Part shown: positions 9,430 to 18,115 of the stretch, piece by piece
Layout of the letters: the number at the start of each line of letters is the position of its first letter
How positions within the stretch are numbered: the stretch's first letter is position 1
NCBI GenBank assembly: GCA_001783715.1
Contig: MFNF01000068.1
Span: forward strand, 1-55,243
From: Candidatus Lambdaproteobacteria bacterium RIFOXYD2_FULL_56_26
Lineage (GTDB): Bacteria; SAR324; XYD2-FULL-50-16
DNA length: 55,243 nucleotides
Reading direction: 5' to 3'
Notes under the pieces: generated by a model
Databases searched by the model: none
Seen by the model: only the letters and a program-made list of their open reading frames with translations
Told to the model about the DNA's origin: nothing
Program-made: the position numbers and the translations under genes

Positions 9430-12400
9430 CTGTTCCCCACCCCCGTGGGGATGAACCGAATCACCGCTGCTTTCTTGGCGGACTTCATCACTGTTCCCCA
9501 CCCCCGTGGGGATGAACCATGTTGATCTTCGGCCAACAAAAAACTTCCGGCCTGTTCCCCACCCCCGTGGGGATGAACCGTTGATCAAGGCGCTCAAAGA
9601 CATCCTGGCGATCTGTTCCCCACCCCCGTGGGGATGAACCGTTTGATCCTGGGGCTACCTGACCTGGAAATCCCTGTTCCCCACCCCCGTGGGGATGAAC
9701 CGGCCTCGGCGCTGTTTGGGTTCGGGGTCCTGGCCTGTTCCCCACCCCCGTGGGGATGAACCGGGTTTTGGGGAGGGGTTCGCCCACCTGTTTGACTGTT
9801 CCCCACCCCCGTGGGGATGAACCGACAGCCCTGGCGCTGCCACGGCAGGGTTGGAGCTGTTCCCCACCCCCGTGGGGATGAACCGGGCCACCCGGATGTA
9901 CGGGTGGGCCGCCGTGTCTGTTCCCCACCCCCGTGGGGATGAACCGGTTCGGCGACCGGCTCTTTGCCTTTGAAACCCCTGTTCCCCACCCCCGTGGGGA
10001 TGAACCGAGCTCGCCCGTGTGCTCAAGCCCCAAGGGGCGCTGTTCCCCACCCCCGTGGGGATGAACCGCTCTGGCCGAGGCCTTCATGGAGGACTTGGAG
10101 CTGTTCCCCACCCCCGTGGGGATGAACCGCACCCCCGAGAATGATCAACTTGGCATTGATACTGTTCCCCACCCCCGTGGGGATGAACCGGCTATCCGGT
10201 TTACGTGGGCTTCGACCCTAACCTGTTCCCCACCCCCGTGGGGATGAACCGAAGTCCGTCCGGGCTGAACTCAGGGCTACCGACTGTTCCCCACCCCCGT
10301 GGGGATGAACCGATGGGGACGAAACTGGCGGCGTGGGCTATCGCCTGTTCCCCACCCCCGTGGGGATGAACCGGCGGTTAGTGGAGCAATACCGGGCCGA
10401 GATCGCTGTTCCCCACCCCCGTGGGGATGAACCGCGAGAACGAGAGCAAGAGCATCAAACCGATGACTGTTCCCCACCCCCGTGGGGATGAACCGGTGGC
10501 GTTGTCGGGATAAATGAGTTTCATGCGCTGTTCCCCACCCCCGTGGGGATGAACCGTGAGCACGCAGGTCTCCCAGGCCCGGCAGGTGCTGTTCCCCACC
10601 CCCGTGGTGATGAACCGTCATAAAAATCAGAGACTTAGGCCACTTATTCCTGTTCCCCACCCCCGTGGGGATGAACCGTGGCATCGTGCCCTGTTTCTCT
10701 CCCTTCGTAACTGTTCCCCACCCCCGTGGGGATGAACCGCTAATGGCGGCAACGATTCCGTCCAGATGATCCTGTTCCCCACCCCCGTGGGGATGAACCG
10801 CCCCTGGGAGGAAACTATTGTTGCGCTCTCACCTGTTCCCCACCCCCGTGGGGATGAACCGACACACCCTAACCAGACAAAAAGCGCTCCGAGCTGTTCC
10901 CCACCCCCGTGGGGATGAACCGGGCTAAATGTTTGACAAACTAAACATATGTTTCTGTTCCCCACCCCCGTGGGGATGAACCGTTCTTTCCGTTCTTCGG
11001 TAGTCAACCGATACCCTGTTCCCCACCCCCGTGGGGATGAACCGCGTTTCCGCGCAATAACACATTGTCCCGAGAACTGTTCCCCACCCCCGTGGGGATG
11101 AACCGCCGAAACTCGTTGATCCACCTGCCGCCGTCTGCTGTTCCCCACCCCCGTGGGGATGAACCGCTAGGCTGTTGTTCATCGTCTGCGCCATTGAACT
11201 GTTCCCCACCCCCGTGGGGATGAACCGTCTTCCCGCTTGAACATATGTTCCTTTTGTTGCTGTTCCCCACCCCCGTGGGGATGAACCGAGCTCCACCGTG
11301 TAGGCCTCAGAAAACAGGGTCTGTTCCCCACCCCCGTGGGGATGAACCGATAGCCGAATTTTTGTCAAAGACGGGCCGAAACTGTTCCCCACCCCCGTGG
11401 GGATGAACCGTTCTGGGAGGGTCTTAACGCCGAAGCTGTTCACTGTTCCCCACCCCCGTGGGGATGAACCGCTCTCATAAAGTTGACCTTATCGATCAGT
11501 AATCTGTTCCCCACCCCCGTGGGGATGAACCGTTGGCCCGGCTCCAAAACGAATGGCGGGCGAACTGTTCCCCACCCCCGTGGGGATGAACCGGCAACCC
11601 GTTAGATTTGAAAATACTGCGGTTCCTGTTCCCCACCCCCGTGGGGATGAACCGTTGGTTTAACTTTTCCCTGTCCCCGCAATGTTCTGTTCCCCACCCC
11701 CGTGGGGATGAACCGGGTTATGCCTATCCACGAAAAGCCGTATCCCCCTGTTCCCCACCCCCGTGGGGATGAACCGTAAAAATTATTTTCTATATTCAAA
11801 AAGGGCTACTGTTCCCCACCCCCGTGGGGATGAACCGCCGAAACTCGTTGATCCACCTGCCGCCGTCTGCTGTTCCCCACCCCCGTGGGGATGAACCGAG
11901 TTTTTGGACAAGGAGCCCGACCCCAATGAACTGTTCCCCACCCCCGTGGGGATGAACCGGCCCGCCTTCTTGCATGACCTGGGCGTAGGATCTGTTCCCC
12001 ACCCCCGTGGGGATGAACCGGCTTTGGTTCCCATACCTCTTTTACCTCCGTCCTGTTCCCCACCCCCGTGGGGATGAACCGGACTTGGGCCTGTTTTCTC
12101 GGTCCGCCGTGGTCTGTTCCCCACCCCCGTGGGGATGAACCGGGGTTTTGATTGAAAATCGACCGGCGCTGGAGCTGTTCCCCACCCCCGTGGGGATGAA
12201 CCCGCAGAGCCCCGAAAAGATCAAGCCGAGTTCCCCTGTTCCCCACCCCCGTGGGGATGAACCGGGGCCGGGTGGTCCTGGGGAGCCGGTAAGGCCCTGT
12301 TCCCCACCCCCGTGGGGATGAACCGAGTGCTCAGGCTTTTGGAGACCCGGTCGGCCACTGTTCCCCACCCCCGTGGGGATGAACCGGTGGCCCCTTATTT

Positions 12401-12935
12401 CGACGGTCGATGACCACCCTGTTCCCCACCCCCGTGGGGATGAACCGGGCTTTGGTAGAGCTGCTTTGGCGTGATGATGCTGTTCCCCACCCCCGTGGGG
12501 ATGAACCGCTCCGTACGAAATTCAAATCCGGCGTTGTCATCTGTTCCCCACCCCCGTGGGGATGAACCGCTTTTCCATGACACGGGGAAGGGGGCTGGCC
12601 ACTGTTCCCCACCCCCGTGGGGATGAACCGGCAACTCGAAGAAGCAACGCCGGAATCAGACCCTGTTCCCCACCCCCGTGGGGATGAACCGGGCCAAGCG
12701 GCCTACCAGAACATGGTGGACCGCTGTTCCCCACCCCCGTGGGGATGAACCGCGCTTTCCCCACCTCCAACGGGGCTGGGTTAGCTGTTCCCCACCCCCG
12801 TGGGGATGAACCGCTCGGTGCCCAGGGTGTACTCATCAATTGGCACTGTTCCCCACCCCCGTGGGGATGAACCGTCCGCCGGATTCCAGCCTACGATCAT
12901 GGCTCCCTGTTCCCCACCCCCGTGGGGATGAACCG
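9430..12935 (+). CRISPR. Type I-E CRISPR array, 58 repeats and 57 spacers
   Basis: The repeat is 29 nt, beginning CTGTTCCCC and ending GATGAACCG, with a CCCCAC/GTGGGG stem around a four-C loop, close to the E. coli I-E repeat. I checked the repeat starts: every one falls at 9430 + 61n, so all 57 spacers are exactly 32 nt. Orientation follows the cas genes, so the leader is at 9294-9429 and the oldest spacers are near 12.9 kb. Two variant repeats were seen: repeat 20 (10589-10617) has T for G at repeat position 20, and repeat 46 (12175-12203) ends in C instead of G. Spacers 28 and 40 are identical. The last repeat is undegenerated. Confidence 0.99.
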
Positions 12936-13313
12936 GTTCTTTCGGCTTGTGTCTCCTCAGCAGAGCAGTTTTTAAAGAACCAGATATCAGATCGAGTTCC
13001 GAACATTAAACTGCAAATGGAATCTTTGGCTTCAGAAACTCTGGTTCAGCCGGATTCGCGGCTTGTGGTCCTGGGGGTGATCCCGGCCAGTGCTTCCGCT
13101 GAAGAGGCCCAAAGAACCCGAGAAGAAAGCGCTTTGTTTTTGAAAGGGCTGGAAAGCGCCTTGGCCCTACAATCCCAAAAGGCTTTTGATTTTGTTGAGC
13201 GGTCTGAATTGGTAGGTGAATCAATCGCTGAGGAGCAGCAAAAGCAAGAGGCCACCTTGGTCCAAGCCAATCGCTGGGATTTTCTCATTCCAGGGCGTTT
13301 CGGAAGCAGCTGA
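12936..13313 (+). pseudogene. Truncated LpoB/CsgG-like lipoprotein fragment abutting the array
   Basis: The base after the last repeat opens a frame reading VLSACVSSAEQFLK: LSAC looks like a lipobox, with the preceding signal peptide lost. Further on, RLVVLGVIPAS, a helical stretch and KAFDFVERSEL resemble the CsgG/LpoB-type fold, where a (V/F)DRSEL-like motif is common. The C-terminal 15 or so residues overlap transposase-derived DNA and end at 13313. No start codon with a ribosome site remains (ATG 13017 has none). I read this as a gene whose 5' end was lost at the array boundary and whose 3' end was lost to an insertion element. The family call is tentative. Confidence 0.4.
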
Positions 13314-13634
13314 AAGTTGAAGGATCTGGTTTAGCACTGGTGATAGAGAAACCGGAAAAGCGGATCAGTCGTAGATCGTGGTACAGCGCCTCTTCAAGGC
13401 CCCTTTTGCTGAGCTGGTGCCAGCGAGCAAAGAGTACCGCCTTGAACAACGGCAGGGGAGGGGAAGATTCGGCTCCTACGGCTCTTTCCATCCTGCCAAG
13501 CCTTGCTTGGAGCAGGGAGTCAGGGGGCATCGAATCGATCATCTCGTCCACTGGGCCGCAAAAAGTCTTGCGAGCGGAAGGGGGATCAGGGCATCGGCAA
13601 AACTGAGGTCGGTGTGGAAGCGCTTCTTGGGCAT
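13285..13634 (-). pseudogene. IS5-type transposase N-terminal remnant, frameshifted
   Basis: On the minus strand ATG 13634 opens MPKKRFHTDLSFADALI, and after a frameshift near 13550 the frame continues as VDEMIDSMPPDSLLQARL, then LFKAVLFARWHQLSKRGLEEAL and STFSCFRNALE. This is the order of the N-terminal (DUF772-like) region of IS5-family transposases: L-F-K-A-L, a W-x-x-LS-x-x-x-LEEAL helix, then the D-S-T-F-x-x-F-R segment. The DDE catalytic domain is absent, as the frame stops at 13285. Only about 110 of the usual ~300-450 residues remain. No clear terminal inverted repeats were found. Confidence 0.6.
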
Positions 13635-13862
13635 GATCCCCCCTTGATAAGTATTTATATCAATTGTATATCATGTAGTTGAGCCGTATCCCCGCACTTT
13701 TTTGGGGGGAATTATTGTGCAACAGTCTTCGTTCGTTTTGTTGTTGCCGGAAACAAGAGGCCAAAAGCCGCTCATCCAGGGTTACCCCCAAGGCGATGTA
13801 GATGACTGGCGTACTAGGAGGCATGGGGGAGAAAGCCCCAGGAAAGGGGAATTCTTGGACCG
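13635..13862. other. Intergenic debris between IS remnant and TPR gene
   Basis: AT-rich at 13645-13680, then mixed composition. A short plus-strand frame at 13702-13887 has no ribosome site and no recognisable motif. Probably flanking or end sequence of the decayed insertion element; no complete gene is visible. Confidence 0.35.
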
Positions 13863-16289
13863 TTACAAGACGGATTCTACCAGGTAGTTTCGGACTTGCC
13901 GCAAAAGTTGAGAATTTTGTTCAATGTTCCTTTGGACCGGTTGCCAATTGCCGGGGGTAAACTTTATGTCTTTGGCTGTTTCCTTGAAGAGGCAGCCTTT
14001 GAGCAGTTCACGGGCCCATTTTTCCTGTTCTGCCAGCGAATCGGACAGGTTCGGCTCTGCCGCATCCGTGGCGAGGTGAAACAGTTTTTGCAAGGATCCC
14101 AACAGCTCTGGGCTGGGGGCCTGGGAACCAATGGCCGAAACCTCCTGCAAGACATATTCAAGGTTCAGGGGGAGGGCAAAGAGGCTGTAGTCCTTACGTA
14201 GCTCTCCGAGGTTCATGACCTTTCCCTCCAGCTCCCGCCGGATTCGGGCTTGTTCCAGATCAAAGGCCATCACCTTCTGGTATTGCAACTTCTTTCGGGT
14301 AAAAAAGTCCAGCGCCTCTTCCTTGGACCGGTGGTAATAAAAGCGACCCAATTGGACCTGGGTGGCTAGTTGTTCCGGGGCATTTTTTGTGGTGCTTTCC
14401 AAGAGCTGGGCCATTCCCGTTTGGAGCTCCGGCGACAAGGCAATTCCCAATCTGCCGCTAAAGCTCAGCAATAGACCAACCAACTGGAGTTGCCCTTCTT
14501 CGGTTTGGGCCCGAACCTCTTCCCAGAGGGGGCGGCATAAGGCTGGATCACCCAAGGCCGCCTGCAAATCCGGCTGCTCCCGGTGGATTTGTTCGCTTTT
14601 GTGTCTTTGTTTGTGCCCTTGTTTGAACCCCTCCCAATTCCCGGCCCCCTTGGACCAAGCCTGCCATTGGTCAAAACATTCCTTCGCCTCTGGTTCCTGG
14701 GCCAGCTGCAGATAAAGATGGGTCAACTGTTTGTACGAGGCCTCGTCGGGCGAACAATCCAACGACTGCTTCAAGGCGGTGACCGCTCCGGCCCAGTCTT
14801 GCAGCTGGATTTTGGCTCTACCCAGGAGGTTATAACTGACCGCTAAGGCACGGGATAGCCGTTGTTCTTTCTTTTGTGACTCCCCGGAGGTTTGCTGCTG
14901 GGCCGCTTCCCTAGCTCGGTCGGCCAAGCGCAGCCCTTGTTCCAACAGCTCAACTGCCTGGGCCGGTCGCCCTTGGGAGAGTTTCAGGTCGGCTAGAGCG
15001 TTTAAGTTGTGATGATTGTTCGGGTAAAGGCGCACTGCTTCCTGATAGAGCAACTCCCCGAGCAGTGGTGACCGGTCCTGGAAGTGGCGGCCCAATTGGT
15101 TCGAAAAACTCTCTTGGCCTGGAAACCTGCGCCGGGCTTTCCAAAGCAGGGACAAGGCCACAACCTCCTCTTGCTTGGCAAACCTGGCCTTTGCCAACTC
15201 CGACCAAACGTAGGGGTCAAAGGGAGCCCATTCTCTGGCCGTTTCCAACAGTTCAATGGCCAAGTCCGGGTCTGTGGGGATCAGGTCTTCGGCCAAATTA
15301 CAAAAGCTCCGGTCCAAATAATCAACATCCCCGGTCAAGGCGGCATACTGGAGATGTTTGTGGGCAAAGTTCTTGACCAGAGCTGGGCTCCAGGTTTTAC
15401 TTTGGATCTGTCGTTTTATTTGTTTTGTCTCTTCTGGCCCGGGGGGTGACAAAACCCCTTTACCGTAGGTTCCTTTTTTAACTTTTTGCTCCAGCCCAGG
15501 CAGCCGAGGGCTCAACCAACGGACCGCAGTCTCCGCTTCTTTTTTGTCCAGGCCAAGGTGCGGCCAGAGCCGTTTGGTCCAATCCTCTTCCGACCGAGGA
15601 AAACCCTGGGTCATCAATCCGACACAGCCGAGCCAAAAGCTGGACTTTGCCTTCTCCGAACCCTGCCCAAAACCGTCAATCGCCCTGGCCATCGCTACCA
15701 GTCCCGGATACAGCTGCGGGGGAATGTCTTGGTACGGGGTTCCGTCTTCCTGGGGCAGGAGCATCAACCCCTGCAGGCCGATACGGGTGTACTGGAAGTG
15801 GGGCCAGGGGTCCGACAAGCGGCACAGCCGCCGCCAGAGGGGCAGGAGCTCCTGTTTTTCCTGGGCCAGGGTCAAGGCAAAGAGAAACTCGAATTCCGGG
15901 TCGTGAGAGGGGCCGACATAGGCTTGGCGCAACAGAGGTTGCCACTCTGGCAATTTGTGTTTGGCCCTTTGCAAACTGTCCTGGAACTCAAACATCCGTA
16001 GGCACAAAAACCCATCCCGCAACAGGGCCGCTTTTTGGGTGGCCCGGTATCGGGTAGAAGGAAGCAGGTTTTCCAGGCTGGGGAAAAAGGCTTGGTCCAG
16101 CCGGAGCCGGTTTTCTGGGGACAACTGTTGGACTGCCGGCTCAAGTCGTTCCCACAAAGGGAGCTGGTCCAAAACCCCGAAGGAAAAGGCCCCTCGCAAG
16201 AGGTCCAATACCAACTCTTCCGCCTGCTCTGGGGTTTGGAGCCGCTCGTTGATCCGGCGTAAAATGGGGTCCCAAAAGGATTGGTTCAT
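13863..16289 (-). CDS. Large TPR-containing protein of unknown function (module partner 1)
   Basis: An 808-residue, apparently cytoplasmic protein without signal peptide or membrane helix. From about residue 330 it has helical tetratricopeptide-like units, for example SRALAVSYNLLGRAKIQLQDWAGAVTALKQSL and NHHNLNALADLKLSQGRPAQAVELLEQ; TPR repeats usually scaffold protein-protein contacts. The N-terminal 300 residues and C-terminal 250 residues are leucine- and tryptophan-rich helices I do not recognise. No catalytic motif stands out. It starts at an ATGA overlap with the 315-residue gene upstream, so the two are coupled and probably form a complex. The pair lies between the CRISPR-side debris and tRNA-Pro, an accessory setting. 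Function cannot be assigned. Confidence 0.7.
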   Translation of the reverse strand: MNQSFWDPILRRINERLQTPEQAEELVLDLLRGAFSFGVLDQLPLWERLEPAVQQLSPENRLRLDQAFFPSLENLLPSTRYRATQKAALLRDGFLCLRMFEFQDSLQRAKHKLPEWQPLLRQAYVGPSHDPEFEFLFALTLAQEKQELLPLWRRLCRLSDPWPHFQYTRIGLQGLMLLPQEDGTPYQDIPPQLYPGLVAMARAIDGFGQGSEKAKSSFWLGCVGLMTQGFPRSEEDWTKRLWPHLGLDKKEAETAVRWLSPRLPGLEQKVKKGTYGKGVLSPPGPEETKQIKRQIQSKTWSPALVKNFAHKHLQYAALTGDVDYLDRSFCNLAEDLIPTDPDLAIELLETAREWAPFDPYVWSELAKARFAKQEEVVALSLLWKARRRFPGQESFSNQLGRHFQDRSPLLGELLYQEAVRLYPNNHHNLNALADLKLSQGRPAQAVELLEQGLRLADRAREAAQQQTSGESQKKEQRLSRALAVSYNLLGRAKIQLQDWAGAVTALKQSLDCSPDEASYKQLTHLYLQLAQEPEAKECFDQWQAWSKGAGNWEGFKQGHKQRHKSEQIHREQPDLQAALGDPALCRPLWEEVRAQTEEGQLQLVGLLLSFSGRLGIALSPELQTGMAQLLESTTKNAPEQLATQVQLGRFYYHRSKEEALDFFTRKKLQYQKVMAFDLEQARIRRELEGKVMNLGELRKDYSLFALPLNLEYVLQEVSAIGSQAPSPELLGSLQKLFHLATDAAEPNLSDSLAEQEKWARELLKGCLFKETAKDIKFTPGNWQPVQRNIEQNSQLLRQVRNYLVESVL

Positions 16290-17233
16290 TGCCCGAGCTG
16301 CCGCCTCCGCAAATCCTCAATGTGCTTCATTTCATCGCCAAAGCGGTTTAAGTAGTCCTGCCGGGCAGTTTCCACCGTTCGTAGGCTCTCCCGTTTGATC
16401 CAGCCCACTTGCCTGAGAAACGAGGGCTTGAAGGAGATTTTTCGGTGCAATAACTCTGCCTGCATCCCCCCATTGTCCCCCAAATTGAGGGTTCTGCCAA
16501 TATTTTCGGCTGGGGCCGGGAAAAAGCCGCTGTTGCTGATCTTTGAGTCCAGGCTGGTTGGCGGAGTCAAGGCCGCCAAAACCCCAACGGAATGTTCATC
16601 TAAGACAGTCCTCAACGGGTAACTGAAGAGGGCCACGGGAATAGACCGGTTCAGGATTCCAGGCGAATAGTGGGCAAGCCCCAAACGGTCTCGTAACCGG
16701 TCGGCCCAATCCTCTTGCTCCAAGTCATTTTGCAGAGCGCCCCAAAAGGTACAAAACACCGGTCTGGCATCCAGTTCCAGGTTCCAGCTGTCAAAAAGGG
16801 CCATCATCCGCTCGGTTTTTACCGGATCGTTGCGGTCCTTCAGGTAGTCCTCAAAAAATTGTACCAAGTCATTTAGAGAGCCCCGGTACCCACCCCGCCG
16901 GTGCAGGGGCTCCAGGCTTTCCAGCCGAGCCAAGTGTTGGTTTTTGATGAGCTCTTTGGTGACCGGCGAAGGGCTGGCCGGGTACAGGAAACACTCGGGC
17001 GGGGTACTGCTGGTGTTGGCCAGTTGGACTTTTTCTGCCAAGTACTCCTGGTGCTGGGCCCCCCAAGAGTCTGACACATCGGGAGGAACAAAATCCAGAT
17101 AACTTTGCTCCCGTTCCAAGGGCAGGTGCTCCTCTAGAACAAGATTTTCAAACGAAGTACGTAGGTCTGATTGCCGGGCAGTTTCCCGGTCCAATCGGTC
17201 CAAAAGCTCAGGGGAATTGATTTGAAACGCCAT
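16286..17233 (-). CDS. Hypothetical protein, first gene of the TPR module (module partner 2)
   Basis: A 315-residue soluble protein of unknown family; no signal peptide, membrane segment or nucleotide-binding motif is visible. It is rich in charged residues, with an acidic helical middle (LNDLVQFFEDYLKDRND) and a basic C-terminal helix (KHIEDLRRRQLGQ) that could be a coiled-coil or docking tail. A Cys-containing segment RPVFCTFWGALQNDL and the stretch PFxxRTVLDE-like SYPLRTVLDEHSVGVL are the most distinctive regions. The stop overlaps the next start (ATGA, 16286-16289), indicating coupled expression with the TPR protein. The start at 17233 lacks an obvious ribosome site. AT-rich DNA upstream (17234-17330) may hold the promoter. 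Confidence 0.65.
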   Translation of the reverse strand: MAFQINSPELLDRLDRETARQSDLRTSFENLVLEEHLPLEREQSYLDFVPPDVSDSWGAQHQEYLAEKVQLANTSSTPPECFLYPASPSPVTKELIKNQHLARLESLEPLHRRGGYRGSLNDLVQFFEDYLKDRNDPVKTERMMALFDSWNLELDARPVFCTFWGALQNDLEQEDWADRLRDRLGLAHYSPGILNRSIPVALFSYPLRTVLDEHSVGVLAALTPPTSLDSKISNSGFFPAPAENIGRTLNLGDNGGMQAELLHRKISFKPSFLRQVGWIKRESLRTVETARQDYLNRFGDEMKHIEDLRRRQLGQ

Positions 17234-17654
17234 TGTGGAGCCAAAAAAAATTGAAATTCATTTTCTTTAGAATCTCCGGCCAATCTAAAACAGTTGATTT
17301 CCAAAGACAAGATTCATTTTTTTGGGGGGATAGGACTTTTTTTGGTTTTGATCCGAAGCGGGAGGGGATGCACAGAGCGGCTGAGGGCCTATCTCCGCCA
17401 TCCTCAAATACGACCGGGAGTGCCCCCCACGAAGGCTTTTATCGAGGCCTTCAAATCGTTTCGGGTGGTGAAGTCTGGACCACAAGGGGTTCAGGTTATT
17501 GTGCGGACGCTCAGGGCTCCCGAGAGAGCCCCTTGGCCACATGCACAAAACAAAAATGCACCTGCAACCCATTGAAGTCAATCACCCCACCAGAGAATGA
17601 CCAACCCGAATAAAAACAAACTAAATTCTAAAACAGGTCTTAAACTACTGTTGC
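17234..17654. other. Non-coding or decayed region between the TPR module and tRNA-Pro
   Basis: About 420 bases. The first 100 are AT-rich and may contain the module promoter (on the minus strand, TTGTCT and TAGATT boxes 17 nt apart). A plus-strand frame at 17294-17575 reads RLRAYLRHPQI, PPTKAFIEAFKSFRVVKSG and GVQVIVRTL, which looks protein-like but lacks a ribosome site and is short; it could be the end of a lost gene, perhaps of a mobile element. I cannot name it. Confidence 0.3.
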
Positions 17655-17672
17655 AAAAAGCCTTAGAAAGGC
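17655..17672 (-). terminator. Terminator downstream of tRNA-Pro
   Basis: On the minus strand GCCTT-TCT-AAGGC is followed by five T (17659-17655), 8 nt after the CCA end of tRNA-Pro. Confidence 0.6.
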
Positions 17673-17679
17673 AGATTTT

Positions 17680-17756
17680 TGGTCGGGGTGGCGGGACTCG
17701 AACCCACGACCTCCTGCTCCCGAAGCAGGCGCGCTACCAGGCTGCGCTACACCCCG
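17680..17756 (-). tRNA. tRNA-Pro(CGG)
   Basis: A 77-nt cloverleaf on the minus strand: acceptor CGGGGTG/CACCCCG, anticodon stem CCTGC/GCAGG with loop TTCGGGA (anticodon CGG), T-loop GTTCGAGTC, discriminator A and encoded CCA. It separates the accessory CRISPR/TPR region from signalling genes and could mark an integration boundary, though I saw no duplicated tRNA end within the window. Confidence 0.93.
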
Positions 17757-18115
17757 TAATCGTACGACCCTAGAGGAAACTTTTGGGCTTGGCAACCCCT
17801 CTTGCAGGACTTGGGGGCCGAGGCGGCAACCAGAAGGCGGTGAGGCCTTCTGCCGGGGGTAGGGCTCAGGGGGCGAGCAAGTTGGGGTTACGCCGGCAAC
17901 TTTTTGGGGGCAGGATGGACTGGGCCGCCTCGTTGCCGGGACTTGGGCGGCGGCCCCGGAGCGGTAGGGCCTGCTGCAAAAGGTGCAGTTGGTGGTTGCG
18001 TAGGGAGGAGGGGGTTTTGTAGGTTGAGAGAGGCTGTCGGTGATCCTACCGGCCCCACCAAACCGCCAGGAGGGCGGGGCCACCGGTCCCCTTTTTTGGC
18101 TCCCCAGGAATCGCC
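17757..18115. other. Intergenic, no gene seen
   Basis: About 360 GC-rich bases between tRNA-Pro and the hemolysin III-type gene. Open frames here are antisense or side frames of the tRNA with no motif or ribosome site. The promoters of both neighbours should lie here, but none is clear. Confidence 0.4.

Noticed and set aside
10921-11259. Shared 10-nt palindrome AACATATGTT in spacers 25 and 30
   Set aside because: Short and AT-rich; may be chance or a shared target family, but too little to claim.
9349-12840. Many minus-strand open frames within the array coding for proline/glycine-rich repeats (HPHGGGEQ, SPRGWGT, FIPTGVGN)
   Set aside because: They are the three-frame reading of the 29-nt CRISPR repeat and its spacers; a 61-base period is not a multiple of three and no ribosome sites are present.
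12840-13313. An apparent gene beginning inside the last repeats and reading into the lipoprotein fragment
   Set aside because: Its start lies in repeat/spacer DNA and has no ribosome site; the continuous frame is chance, so only the part after 12936 is kept as a gene fragment.
17640-18083. Minus-strand frame with GVAQPGSAPASG and GFESRHPD
   Set aside because: That motif is a known false product of translating across a tRNA gene (tRNA-Pro here).
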